Origin: Candidatus Acidiferrales bacterium
Lineage (GTDB): Bacteria > Acidobacteriota > Terriglobia > Acidiferrales > UBA7541
Assembly (NCBI GenBank): GCA_030044295.1
Contig: JASHWB010000290.1
Coordinates: 1-7,145, forward strand
Direction of reading: 5' to 3'
Length of the DNA stretch: 7,145 bases
Within the stretch, counting starts at the first letter, position 1. Each line of letters begins with the position of its first letter. Under the pieces are notes generated by a model. The model was not told the DNA's origin. It saw only the letters and a program-made list of their open reading frames with translations, and did no database searches. Both the position numbers and the translations under genes were made by a program. Positions 1-6,196 of the stretch are shown piece by piece.

Positions 1-78
1 CGCGAGCTGCAGCTCCAGCAATCGCCGCAGCTTCGGCTCATCTTCGACAACAAGGATCGATGGCTTCGGTTGGGTCAT
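1..78 (-). CDS. Response regulator, N-terminal 26 residues only (partial)
   Basis: This is the start of a response regulator, the phosphorylation partner of the kinase just upstream. The visible residues begin MTQPKPSILVVEDEPKLRRL, which is beta-strand 1 of a receiver (REC) domain followed by the acidic pair (E12, D13 in VVEDE) that helps bind Mg2+. The phospho-acceptor Asp and the output domain lie beyond the window. The ATG at 76-78 overlaps the kinase stop codon as ATGA, typical of translational coupling of a kinase-regulator pair. The kinase resembles the NtrB/ZraS type, so an NtrC-like sigma-54 activator is a reasonable guess, but the effector type cannot be read from this fragment. The gene is truncated by the window edge, not by mutation. 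Confidence 0.85.
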   Translation of the reverse strand, partial: MTQPKPSILVVEDEPKLRRLLELQLA

Positions 79-1388
79 TTTCGTTGCGGCTCGCAGGGGA
101 AGAACACGCGGAAGAGCGTTCCGTGCGGCGAATCTTCGAGACGGATCGAGCCGCCATGCTCGTCTAGAATCTTGGCGACGATCGCCAGCCCGAGTCCCAC
201 GCCGTCTTTTTTCGATGTAAAGAACGGGTTAAAGATTTGCTCGCGAAGTTCGGGCGGGACTCCAGGGCCGGCGTCTTCAACGGTGACAGAAACGCCTTTT
301 ACCGCGTGGGCGTTGTCCGGGCTGATGCCAAGCTTGAGCGTGCCGCTGGCGGCCTGATTACCATCCATGGCCTGAAAAGCGTTCTGAATCAAGTTAATGA
401 ACACGCGCTCGCAGAGTTGCTCATCAACCATCGTTTCGGGCAGCGCAGCCGCATACTCCCGCTCGACACGTACGCTAGCGTGCGGGAACTGATGTTGGAC
501 GGAGTTGAGCGCGCGGTCAACAATTTCATTCATGCGATGCGGCCGCGCCTCGAGATGCACCGGGCGGGCAAAATCGAGAAAGCGCGCGACCAGCGCGTTC
601 AAGCGGTCTACTTCGGACGAAATGTAGCCAGCAAGTTCCGCCGCCAGAGGTTTATCGCCTGTTAGTTTCTGCGAAAGCATTTCGGCCGAACCTTTGATCA
701 CGCCAAGAGGGTTGCGAATCTCGTGCGCTAGTCCAGCGGACATCTGTCCGAGCGCGGCAAGGCGTTCCGAGCGGCGCGCCTCGGCTTCGACGCGGCGCAG
801 TTGCTTGTTCGTGTCCTCAAGAGTTTCCGAGAGGGCCTGGTAACGCCTCACCTGCTTGCGATTCTCGACCACGAAGCGATTGACGAGCATGGCCGCCAGA
901 AAGAAAAAGAGGATGCGAATCGCGAGTGTGGTCTCCGCGTCTTCGGTAAACTCGTAAATTTTGAGGGCGGGGATCAGATACGAGCAGTAACAGACGGACG
1001 CAAGTGCGGTCCAGCCAAGAGTGGCGAGCGGGCCGAAATAAATCGCCGTGGTCACGACCGGCACGAAGTAGATCGGCCAGTAGGCGCTGTTGATGCCGCT
1101 GATGTCTCCCGTGTGATCTAGCAGGATCGTGGCGAGGGCGGTTTTGACGAGGACGGCGATGTAGCGTCCCGCGCGGGGGTAGCGCGAAATCAGCGAACCC
1201 TCAAAGAGCTGGAAAATGGCGAAGCCCAGAAGAATAAGCTGCTTGTGAATCTCGTGGATGGGAGGCAGAAACGCCAGCCCAAGAACGAACAGTACCCAGA
1301 CAACGTCGATCCAATCGACGGCGGACCGCTTGCGATCCAAGATTCCCCAACCTCGCTCCGCGGGCCTCTTCTCCAGCTTAGTATCCAT
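75..1388 (-). CDS. Membrane-bound sensor histidine kinase (NtrB/ZraS-like core)
   Basis: This is a two-component sensor of 437 residues that autophosphorylates on His and passes the phosphate to the coupled regulator. The N-terminal third is hydrophobic, with about six predicted membrane helices between residues 24 and 174 (for example VVWVLFVLGLAFL) and little extracytoplasmic sequence, so the signal may be sensed in or near the membrane. A charged signalling helix (about 177-209) follows, then the HisKA H-box HEIRNP (His222). The HATPase_c domain has an N-box (FINLIQNAFQAM, Asn336), a G1 box (EDAGPG, Asp372), an F-box (NPFFTSKKDG) and a G2 box (VGLGLAI). All catalytic motifs are intact. I start at the ATG at 1386-1388, although its Shine-Dalgarno is poor. 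An in-frame TTG at 1455-1457 would add 23 residues of unremarkable sequence. No PAS or other sensory domain is recognisable, so the ligand is unknown. Confidence 0.92.
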   Translation of the reverse strand: MDTKLEKRPAERGWGILDRKRSAVDWIDVVWVLFVLGLAFLPPIHEIHKQLILLGFAIFQLFEGSLISRYPRAGRYIAVLVKTALATILLDHTGDISGINSAYWPIYFVPVVTTAIYFGPLATLGWTALASVCYCSYLIPALKIYEFTEDAETTLAIRILFFFLAAMLVNRFVVENRKQVRRYQALSETLEDTNKQLRRVEAEARRSERLAALGQMSAGLAHEIRNPLGVIKGSAEMLSQKLTGDKPLAAELAGYISSEVDRLNALVARFLDFARPVHLEARPHRMNEIVDRALNSVQHQFPHASVRVEREYAAALPETMVDEQLCERVFINLIQNAFQAMDGNQAASGTLKLGISPDNAHAVKGVSVTVEDAGPGVPPELREQIFNPFFTSKKDGVGLGLAIVAKILDEHGGSIRLEDSPHGTLFRVFFPCEPQRK

Positions 1389-1451
1389 GTGGCGGTCAGG
1401 TGCGAATGTAGCATGAGAACTTGAAGGAGAGAAAAAACGGGTGTAGAGGGA

Positions 1452-1465
1452 ATGCAAAGTTGCAT
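1452..1465. repeat. Short perfect inverted repeat in the divergent spacer
   Basis: ATGCAA-AG-TTGCAT is a perfect 6-base inverted repeat with a 2-base spacer. It lies in the 202-base spacer between the kinase (minus) and the ABC exporter (plus), 64 bases upstream of the kinase ATG. Its size and symmetry would suit a dimeric DNA-binding regulator, but a palindrome this short can arise by chance and no second copy was found in the spacer. The rest of the spacer (1389-1590) shows no RNA gene or clear terminator. Confidence 0.25.
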
Positions 1466-1560
1466 CGAACTGGAAATCTGGAAAGGCGCCGGTTCATTGT
1501 CTTGAATGCGGTGCAGATGAATGCGGTTGAGACAGGCCCGGAGGGCGAACGATGGCCTGA

Positions 1561-1569
1561 TGGTACAAT
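1561..1569 (+). promoter_or_regulatory. Candidate extended -10 promoter element for the ABC exporter
   Basis: TGG-TACAAT is an extended -10 (TGn followed by a 5/6 match to TATAAT), 21 bases upstream of the exporter ATG. No recognisable -35 lies 16-18 bases upstream (the bases there are G-rich), so this would depend on the TG extension. Transcription would start near 1576, giving a leader of about 15 bases that still contains the Shine-Dalgarno GGGAG at 1581-1585. Confidence 0.35.
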
Positions 1570-1590
1570 GCGCGGACATCGGGAGCAGGC

Positions 1591-1899
1591 ATGGGATCGA
1601 TGAGATTGCTCGGCGCCGCAAGGGCTCTCGGGCGAGACGACTCCGTATTGAAAGAAACCGTCCGGCCGGGAACGGCGAAGCGGATGCTGAAGTTTTCGCG
1701 TCCGTACGCCACATTGCTGGCCACTTTCATGGTGGTGGTGATTGTGGACGCGGTAGTGGGTGTCGCTAATCCCTTCGTTTACAAATACATCATCAACAAT
1801 GGAATTTTGAAGGGCAACATTCCGCTGATCGTTGATTTGGCGGTGCTGGCGGCGATCCTAGGCGCTCTGGACGCCACGTTGGGACTCGCACAGTCCTAA
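1591..1899 (+). pseudogene. ABC exporter half-transporter, N-terminal fragment ended by a frameshift
   Basis: This is the first 102 codons of an ABC exporter whose remainder continues in another frame from about 1901. The start is the ATG at 1591, with Shine-Dalgarno GGGAG five bases upstream. After a basic leader of about 30 residues come the first membrane helix (about residues 38-62, PYATLLATFMVVVIVD onward) and the second (about 80-102). The ORF ends at TAA 1897-1899 in the middle of the conserved ABC_membrane segment GLAQS-YLAARVG. The fragment cannot work alone: it has no nucleotide-binding domain and only two helices. It should be read with the downstream part as one disrupted gene, or as one intact gene if the extra base is a sequencing error. 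Confidence 0.85.
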
Positions 1900-1900
1900 T
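1897..1900 (+). other. Frameshift site: one extra A splits the ABC exporter gene
   Basis: The frame reads CAG TCC TAA here and stops. Removing one of the two A bases (1898 or 1899) gives CAG TCC TAT CTG GCC GCA CGA, encoding QSYLAAR, which matches the usual ABC_membrane sequence at this place and joins the next frame exactly. The repaired gene runs 1591-3475 as 627 residues with no other interruption. There is no slippery heptamer or obvious stimulator, so programmed frameshifting is unlikely. The choice is between a recent mutation and a sequencing or assembly error. Confidence 0.85.
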
Positions 1901-1912
1901 CTGGCCGCACGA

Positions 1913-3475
1913 GTGGGTGCGCGCATCGTGCTTTCGCTGCGCACCAAGCTTTTCGACCACGTCCAGAAAATGCCCTTGGCGTTTTTCATGCGCACGCAAA
2001 CGGGCGCTCTGGTCAGCCGCCTGAATACGGACGTGAGCGGCGCGCGGACGGCGTTCACGGACATTCTTTCGAACGTGGTCGGCAACCTCATTACGGTTGC
2101 TCTCGTTTTCGGCGCGATGTTCGTGCTCTCGTGGCGAATCACGCTGGCGGCGATGGTGCTGATTCCGCTGTTTCTATTCCCAGCGCGCTGGTGGGGGCGA
2201 AAGCTGCAAAAACTTACCCGCGAGAGCTACGACCTGCGTGCGGCGATGAACAACGTAATGGTCGAACGTTTTAATGTGGCGGGCGCGCAACTCGCCAAAT
2301 TGTTTGGCCGCGCGCACGACGAGAGCCGGGAGTTCGAGACGAAGGCCGCACGGGTATCGGATATCACCGTCACGCAGGCGGTTTACGGGCGGCTGTTCTT
2401 CATGGCGTTGATCTTGATGGCCTATTTCGCCACGGCACTGGTTTACGGCTGGGGAGGCGTGCTGGCCGCGGTGCACACGCTGGACGTTGGAACCGTCGTG
2501 GCGCTGGCAGCTTTGCTCGGCCGGGTTTATGGTCCGCTGGCGGGACTTTCAAACATTCAAGTGAGTTTGATGACCGCACTCGTTTCCTTCGACCGCGTAT
2601 TCGAAGTGCTGGATCTCGCGCCAATGATTCAAGAAAGGCCGAACGCCGCACTGATTCCGAGGGGCCCGGCGCGCGTTTCCTTTGACCATGTTTCGTTCCG
2701 GTATCCGACGGCGGCGGACGTTTCTCTGGCATCGCTCGAGTCGATTGCCGTGCCGGACAAACGGCCGGAAAAAACCGTGCTGCGGGAGATTAGCTTCGTG
2801 GCGGAGCCAGGAACGCTGGTGGCGCTCGTGGGACCCTCGGGCGCTGGCAAAACGACCATCACGCAATTGGTGCCGCGGCTATATGACGTCCAGAGCGGGT
2901 CCGTGTCGATCGATGGAGTCGATGTTCGCGACGCGAAACTGGATAGCTTGCACGAGCGGATCGGGACGGTGACGCAGGATGCGCACCTGTTTCACGACAC
3001 AATTCGGGGGAACTTGCTCTACGCCAAGCCCGACGCAACCGAGGCGGACCTGAAGGAAGCGCTGCACGCGGCACAGATTCTGCCGCTCGTGGAATCGCTT
3101 CCGAAAGGGCTGGACACTCTGGTGGGCGAACGCGGTTACCGCTTTTCGGGAGGCGAAAAACAGCGGCTGGCGATTGCGCGGCTGTTGCTGAAGGCGCCGG
3201 ATATCGTGATCCTGGACGAAGCGACAGCGCACCTGGATTCGGCGTCGGAGGCGGCGATTCAGAAAGCGTTTCAAGAAGCGCTGCGTGGGCGGACGTCGCT
3301 GGTGATCGCGCATCGGCTCTCCACCATCCTCGAAGCGGACCAGATTTTGGTGGTACAGGACGGAAAGATCGTCGACCGGGGAACGCACGAGGAGTTGATC
3401 GAACGAGGCGGGCTGTATGCCGATCTTTACCGCAGGCAATTTGCGGCGGCAGAAATGCGTGCGCCTGCCGGCTAA
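1913..3475 (+). CDS. ABC exporter half-transporter, main part (rest of TMD plus NBD), frameshifted from its N-terminus
   Basis: This open frame carries the rest of an MsbA/lipid/multidrug-type ABC exporter that would act as a dimer in the inner membrane, moving a lipid or amphiphile outward. Numbering is for the repaired 627-residue protein. The remaining membrane helices span about 155-330, with the coupling motif FFMRTQTGALVSRLNTDV. The nucleotide-binding domain has an A-loop Tyr (FRYP), Walker A GPSGAGKTT (414-422), the Q-loop (VTQDAHLF, Gln462), signature FSGGEKQR (518-525), Walker B IVILDEAT with catalytic Glu543, the D-loop SASE and the H-loop His574 (IAHRLST). All catalytic residues are present. 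There is an insert of roughly 20 residues between the A-loop and the strand before Walker A. The first in-frame start, GTG 1913, has no convincing ribosome site, so it is probably not a real start. The substrate cannot be inferred. The stop overlaps the convergent SUMT stop. Confidence 0.9.
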   Translation: MGARIVLSLRTKLFDHVQKMPLAFFMRTQTGALVSRLNTDVSGARTAFTDILSNVVGNLITVALVFGAMFVLSWRITLAAMVLIPLFLFPARWWGRKLQKLTRESYDLRAAMNNVMVERFNVAGAQLAKLFGRAHDESREFETKAARVSDITVTQAVYGRLFFMALILMAYFATALVYGWGGVLAAVHTLDVGTVVALAALLGRVYGPLAGLSNIQVSLMTALVSFDRVFEVLDLAPMIQERPNAALIPRGPARVSFDHVSFRYPTAADVSLASLESIAVPDKRPEKTVLREISFVAEPGTLVALVGPSGAGKTTITQLVPRLYDVQSGSVSIDGVDVRDAKLDSLHERIGTVTQDAHLFHDTIRGNLLYAKPDATEADLKEALHAAQILPLVESLPKGLDTLVGERGYRFSGGEKQRLAIARLLLKAPDIVILDEATAHLDSASEAAIQKAFQEALRGRTSLVIAHRLSTILEADQILVVQDGKIVDRGTHEELIERGGLYADLYRRQFAAAEMRAPAG

Positions 3476-4290
3476 CGAGACGACAGGATAAGGTCGGCTT
3501 CGGCGAGGAGAGCGGTGGATTGGGATGCGAGGGCCCGGCGGACAGCGGCGTCCAAGGCCCAACCTACCAACACAATCGATGGCGCGGAAACACGGGCCAG
3601 GGCATTGAGCTCACCGAGAGTCGCGCATTCGACGGATTGATCCGGAGAAGCGGCACGGGAAACAACTGCGGCCGGAATTTCAGCGGGGAGCCCGGCGGCC
3701 AAAAGCTGCGCGCGAAGCGTCCCAAAATCATGGCCGGGCATATAAATCAGGAGTGTGGCATCCTCGCGGGCGAGCGCCTTCCAATCGCGTTCCGTGGGTG
3801 CTTCGCTGCCAGCAGCGTGGTGATTCGTGATGATTACGACGCGTGCCGATTTTCGTCGATCGGTCAGCGAAGTGCCAAGAGCGGCTGCGGCGGCCAGGCC
3901 GGCGGTAATGCCCGGAACGATCTCCCAAGCAATTCCCGCCGACTCGAGCGCGTCGATTTCCTCGGCTAGGCGACCGAAAACGCCGGGATCTCCTCCCTTT
4001 AGTCGCACGACGGAATTTCCGGCGCGTGCAGATGCGATCATGCGCGAATTAATCTCGGATTGCGCAGGGCCTTTTGCACTGCAGCGCTTGCCCACATTAA
4101 CAATTTCAGCGAGCGGATTTGCGAGTGCGAGAATTCGTGGAGGAACAAGATCATCGTGGAGAACCACGTCGGCGCAGGCGAGAAGCCGAAGCGCTTTCAC
4201 CGTAAGCAGATCGGGGTCTCCCGGTCCCGCGCCTGCCAGATAGACTTTTCCGCCGTCAGTCATTTGTTTGGCAATCTCCGTCAGTTTCAC
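3472..4290 (-). CDS. cobA: Uroporphyrinogen-III C-methyltransferase (SUMT)
   Basis: This enzyme uses two S-adenosylmethionine molecules to methylate uroporphyrinogen III at C2 and C7, giving precorrin-2, the branch point to siroheme and cobalamin. The 272 residues show the tetrapyrrole methylase fold: the N-terminal loop VYLAGAGPGDPDLLT (16-30), ADVVLHDDLV (40-49), the SAM site VRLKGGDPGVFGRLAEE (95-111), VPGITAGLAAAA (125-136) and SLTDR (141-145). The length is close to single-domain SUMT plus a tail of about 20 residues. There is no CysG-type N-terminal dehydrogenase/ferrochelatase domain. The GTG start at 4288-4290 overlaps the reductase stop (GTGA), with GGAAG ten bases upstream. An ATG nine codons later (4261-4263) is an alternative. 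As the last gene after a siroheme enzyme, it most likely supplies siroheme. No separate precorrin-2 dehydrogenase/chelatase gene is in view. Confidence 0.93.
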   Translation of the reverse strand: MKLTEIAKQMTDGGKVYLAGAGPGDPDLLTVKALRLLACADVVLHDDLVPPRILALANPLAEIVNVGKRCSAKGPAQSEINSRMIASARAGNSVVRLKGGDPGVFGRLAEEIDALESAGIAWEIVPGITAGLAAAAALGTSLTDRRKSARVVIITNHHAAGSEAPTERDWKALAREDATLLIYMPGHDFGTLRAQLLAAGLPAEIPAAVVSRAASPDQSVECATLGELNALARVSAPSIVLVGWALDAAVRRALASQSTALLAEADLILSSR

Positions 4291-6002
4291 TCAGAGACGG
4301 CTTCCGGCATAGGGCCGGGTGCGTGATCGCGGACGACCGCTTCTGCAGCAACCCCGGCGAGCTGAGTGCGCAGCTCTTCATCGGAAAACCGTGCGAAATA
4401 GGCGCGGAGATTTTCTCCGGGTTCGCGCGTAGCAACGTAGGTCTTTAGCAGGCGCGCGATGGCATCCGGCACCTCGGTGGCGAAGCAGCGGTAGCCGACT
4501 GGACGGGCAAGGCGCTGATATTCGCCGACGGCGCCGCCCAACGAGAAGTAATAGGCGTCAAGCATCTCCTTGCCGGACTTCAGCTTCTTGCCTTCGAGGC
4601 CGATATCGGCGATCCAGTGCTGGCCGCAGGAGTTCGTGCAACCGGTCACGTTGAGTTTAATCTGCTGGTCGAAAGCAGGCACGCGCTCTTCCAGTTCGTC
4701 GATTAGCCACCGGGTATAAGCCTTGGTTTCGGTGATGGCCAGCTTGCAGAATTCGGTGCCGGTGCAAGAGATGGCGCCGCGGCGGAACGAGGAACCAGCG
4801 ACGGGCAAACCCGCGGATTCCAATTCACGAGCGACGGTTTCCGTCTTATCGTTCGCAATATTTACCAGCAGCAGATTCTGCATGTTGGTGGTGCGGACTT
4901 CGCCGCTGCCAAAGCGCTCGGACAAGTCGGCGGCAAGCCGCATCTGATCCGGCGTGATGCGGCCGCGCAGGACGGAAGCTCCGACGTAGGAGATCCCCGG
5001 CTGTTTTTGCGCGTAAATGCCTACATGATCGCGGAAAACGTCTGCAGGCGGATGCTCTTCCGCCGCCGGATCGAGCTTGAAACCGATGCGATTCTCGATT
5101 TCGCCGAGGAACTTCTCGGGCGTCCAGCCAAACTTCAGAAACAGATATTTCATGCGCGCGCGCTTGCGATGTTCACGAAGGATGTTCGCGTCGCGGAAAA
5201 TTTCGACGATGGCGCGCGTGACCGTTACCGCTTGTTCGGGGCGCACAAAACAGTTCAGCCGCGCGGCGAGAAATGGCTCCGTGGCCAGCCCTCCGCCGAC
5301 GCGCACGGAAAAACCAACGTCGCGCTTTCCATTCTGGTGCCGGTGGACAGCGGTGAGGGCGATATCGTTGATTTCCGGGTAGGAGCACCACACCGGGCAC
5401 CCCGTCATGCAGATCTTGAATTTCCGCGGAAGGTCGTAGAACTCGGTTTGACCGCGCACGATTCTAGCCGTCTCCAACAAAAGCGGAGAGGCGTCGTAAA
5501 TTTCATCCGCGGCAACGCCGGCGAGAGGGCAGCCGGTCATATTGCGCACGGTGTCTCCGCACGCGCCCTTGGTATAAAGCCCGGCGGCTGCAAAGGTATC
5601 GATCACTTCTGGGATGGACTCGATGGTAAGCCAGTGCAACTGGATGTTCTGGCGGACAGTGATATCCGCCATGCCGCGGCAGTGGCGGCTCGAAACATCT
5701 GCAATGGTCCTGAGCTGCTTGGAGGTCAGGAGACCGTTGGGCAGTGCCACGCGCAGCATGAAATACTGCGAGGCCTTGCCTTCGCCGCCCACGCCACCAA
5801 CCGCGCCTCGCCCGTCGCCTTGCGTGTAAATGCCCCACCAGCGGAAATAGAGGCTCCATTCAGGGGGAATGGTGTCGCGCCCGGTACGGGCGAACCCCCG
5901 GATTTCGTCCAGAGCTTGCCAGGGGTTTTTGGCCTGCTTCAGGCGTTCCGTGCGCTGGGCCGCTGTTTCCTTGGCCGGGAGACTGTTGCCGTTGCTACTC
6001 AC
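4287..6002 (-). CDS. sir: Siroheme/[4Fe-4S] ferredoxin-type sulfite reductase (nitrite reductase possible)
   Basis: This is an assimilatory enzyme for the six-electron reduction of sulfite to sulfide (or nitrite to ammonia), with electrons from ferredoxin. The 571-residue protein has the usual two repeats of the ferredoxin-like half domain and the NiR/SiR domain. The cluster and siroheme ligands are Cys413 and Cys419 (CTGTEFC) and Cys455 and Cys459 (GCTNSC). Substrate-pocket basic residues appear as Arg84, Arg117 (RQNIQ), Lys194 and Lys196 (LPRKFK). By my recollection of the Mycobacterium tuberculosis NirA protein, a sulfite reductase, its cross-linked Tyr69-Cys161 pair aligns with Tyr59 (RWWGIYTQ) and Cys148 (ACGD) here. 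The family is commonly labelled NirA. I favour sulfite because of those residues and the polycysteine leader upstream. The GTG start (6000-6002) follows a good Shine-Dalgarno (GGAGAGG, seven-base gap), and the frame immediately upstream is closed by TGA. Confidence 0.88.
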   Translation of the reverse strand: MSSNGNSLPAKETAAQRTERLKQAKNPWQALDEIRGFARTGRDTIPPEWSLYFRWWGIYTQGDGRGAVGGVGGEGKASQYFMLRVALPNGLLTSKQLRTIADVSSRHCRGMADITVRQNIQLHWLTIESIPEVIDTFAAAGLYTKGACGDTVRNMTGCPLAGVAADEIYDASPLLLETARIVRGQTEFYDLPRKFKICMTGCPVWCSYPEINDIALTAVHRHQNGKRDVGFSVRVGGGLATEPFLAARLNCFVRPEQAVTVTRAIVEIFRDANILREHRKRARMKYLFLKFGWTPEKFLGEIENRIGFKLDPAAEEHPPADVFRDHVGIYAQKQPGISYVGASVLRGRITPDQMRLAADLSERFGSGEVRTTNMQNLLLVNIANDKTETVARELESAGLPVAGSSFRRGAISCTGTEFCKLAITETKAYTRWLIDELEERVPAFDQQIKLNVTGCTNSCGQHWIADIGLEGKKLKSGKEMLDAYYFSLGGAVGEYQRLARPVGYRCFATEVPDAIARLLKTYVATREPGENLRAYFARFSDEELRTQLAGVAAEAVVRDHAPGPMPEAVSE

Positions 6003-6009
6003 TCAGGTT

Positions 6010-6016
6010 CCTCTCC
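6010..6016 (-). promoter_or_regulatory. Shine-Dalgarno of the reductase gene
   Basis: GGAGAGG lies seven bases before the GTG start at 6002 and decides that start: the codon just upstream in the same frame is TGA, and the ATG at 6016-6018 is in another frame and closes after seven codons. The site sits 22 bases beyond the last U of the terminator, so it is present only on read-through transcripts. Confidence 0.7.
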
Positions 6017-6037
6017 ATCTCATCGAGACAGTTGGTC

Positions 6038-6083
6038 AAAAAATGAAAAAGCCCGCGTCCAGACCTACGACTGGCAGCGGGCT
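6038..6083 (-). terminator. Intrinsic terminator inside the reductase leader (attenuator)
   Basis: On the minus strand, AGCCCGC (6083-6077) pairs perfectly with GCGGGCT (6056-6050). After a 2x2 internal loop, CCAG (6074-6071) pairs with CTGG (6062-6059) around an eight-base loop. The stem runs straight into TTTTT (6050-6046) and then TTTTTT (6043-6038). The U-runs exist only in this orientation. It lies between the operon's promoter and its start codon, with no minus-strand gene upstream other than a short leader ORF, so it is best read as an attenuator of the reductase operon and not the end of another gene. Confidence 0.8.
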
Positions 6084-6087
6084 GATG

Positions 6088-6120
6088 AATCCGATTGATA
6101 GCCTTGGTACTATTCGGACC
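6088..6120 (-). other. Leader RNA hairpin spanning the leader-ORF stop codon
   Basis: GGTCCGA (6120-6114) can pair with TCGGATT (6094-6088), five Watson-Crick pairs plus two G-U. ATAG (6113-6110) then pairs with CTAT (6101-6098), leaving a CAA bulge and the loop TACCAAGG. The TAG stop of the leader ORF (6112-6110) is in the 5' arm, so a ribosome terminating there would block or melt this hairpin. An alternative short stem, CGCAG (6140-6136) with CTGCG (6124-6120), shares base 6120 and competes at the edge. The pairing was worked out by eye with no energy calculation. Confidence 0.5.
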
Positions 6121-6190
6121 GCAGACCCACGCCGGCTGCGCCCGGACAACAACAGGCGGAAAAGACCCCGGCACGGAGGAAGCGATCCAC
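6110..6190 (-). CDS. 26-codon leaderless leader peptide with a Cys-Cys-Cys run
   Basis: This short ORF starts with GTG at 6190-6188 and stops at TAG 6112-6110. Its product begins MDRFLRAGVFSA, continues with three cysteines (residues 13-15, codons TGT TGT TGT at 6154-6146) and ends in a Gly/Ala-rich stretch. The GTG falls seven bases after the -10 hexamer, where transcription should begin, so the message would be leaderless and no Shine-Dalgarno is needed. The stop lies 26 bases before the attenuator hairpin. The likely role is a cysteine sensor: ribosomes stalling at the Cys codons when Cys-tRNA is scarce would change downstream RNA folding and allow read-through into the reductase operon. 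The peptide itself probably has no function. The ORF is seen directly; its translation and role are inference. Confidence 0.65.
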   Translation of the reverse strand: MDRFLRAGVFSACCCPGAAGVGLRSE

Positions 6191-6196
6191 AAAGAA

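Noticed and set aside
2879..3562. A 227-codon minus-strand open frame across the ABC ATPase domain
   Set aside because: It is the complement of the Walker/signature region and is Arg/Pro/His-rich, typical of a shadow frame.
5007..6098. A 363-codon open frame on the plus strand, antisense to the reductase
   Set aside because: It mirrors the codon structure of the reductase gene, as expected for high-GC3 DNA. It shows no recognisable motif or domain and would run through the attenuator and leader.
6105..6113. A plus-strand extended -10 (TGG-TACTAT) that could drive the sigma gene
   Set aside because: It has no -35 at the right distance and lies about 400 bases before the sigma start inside the minus-strand leader hairpin, which explains the sequence already.
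6088..6120. An ANTAR/NasT-type antiterminator hairpin, or a known riboswitch such as cobalamin or SAM, in the reductase leader
   Set aside because: The apical loop (TACCAAGG; ACCAAG if the T-G pair closes) lacks the A1/G4 hexaloop pattern of ANTAR targets, and there is no second matching hairpin. I see no cobalamin-box or SAM-I core sequence.
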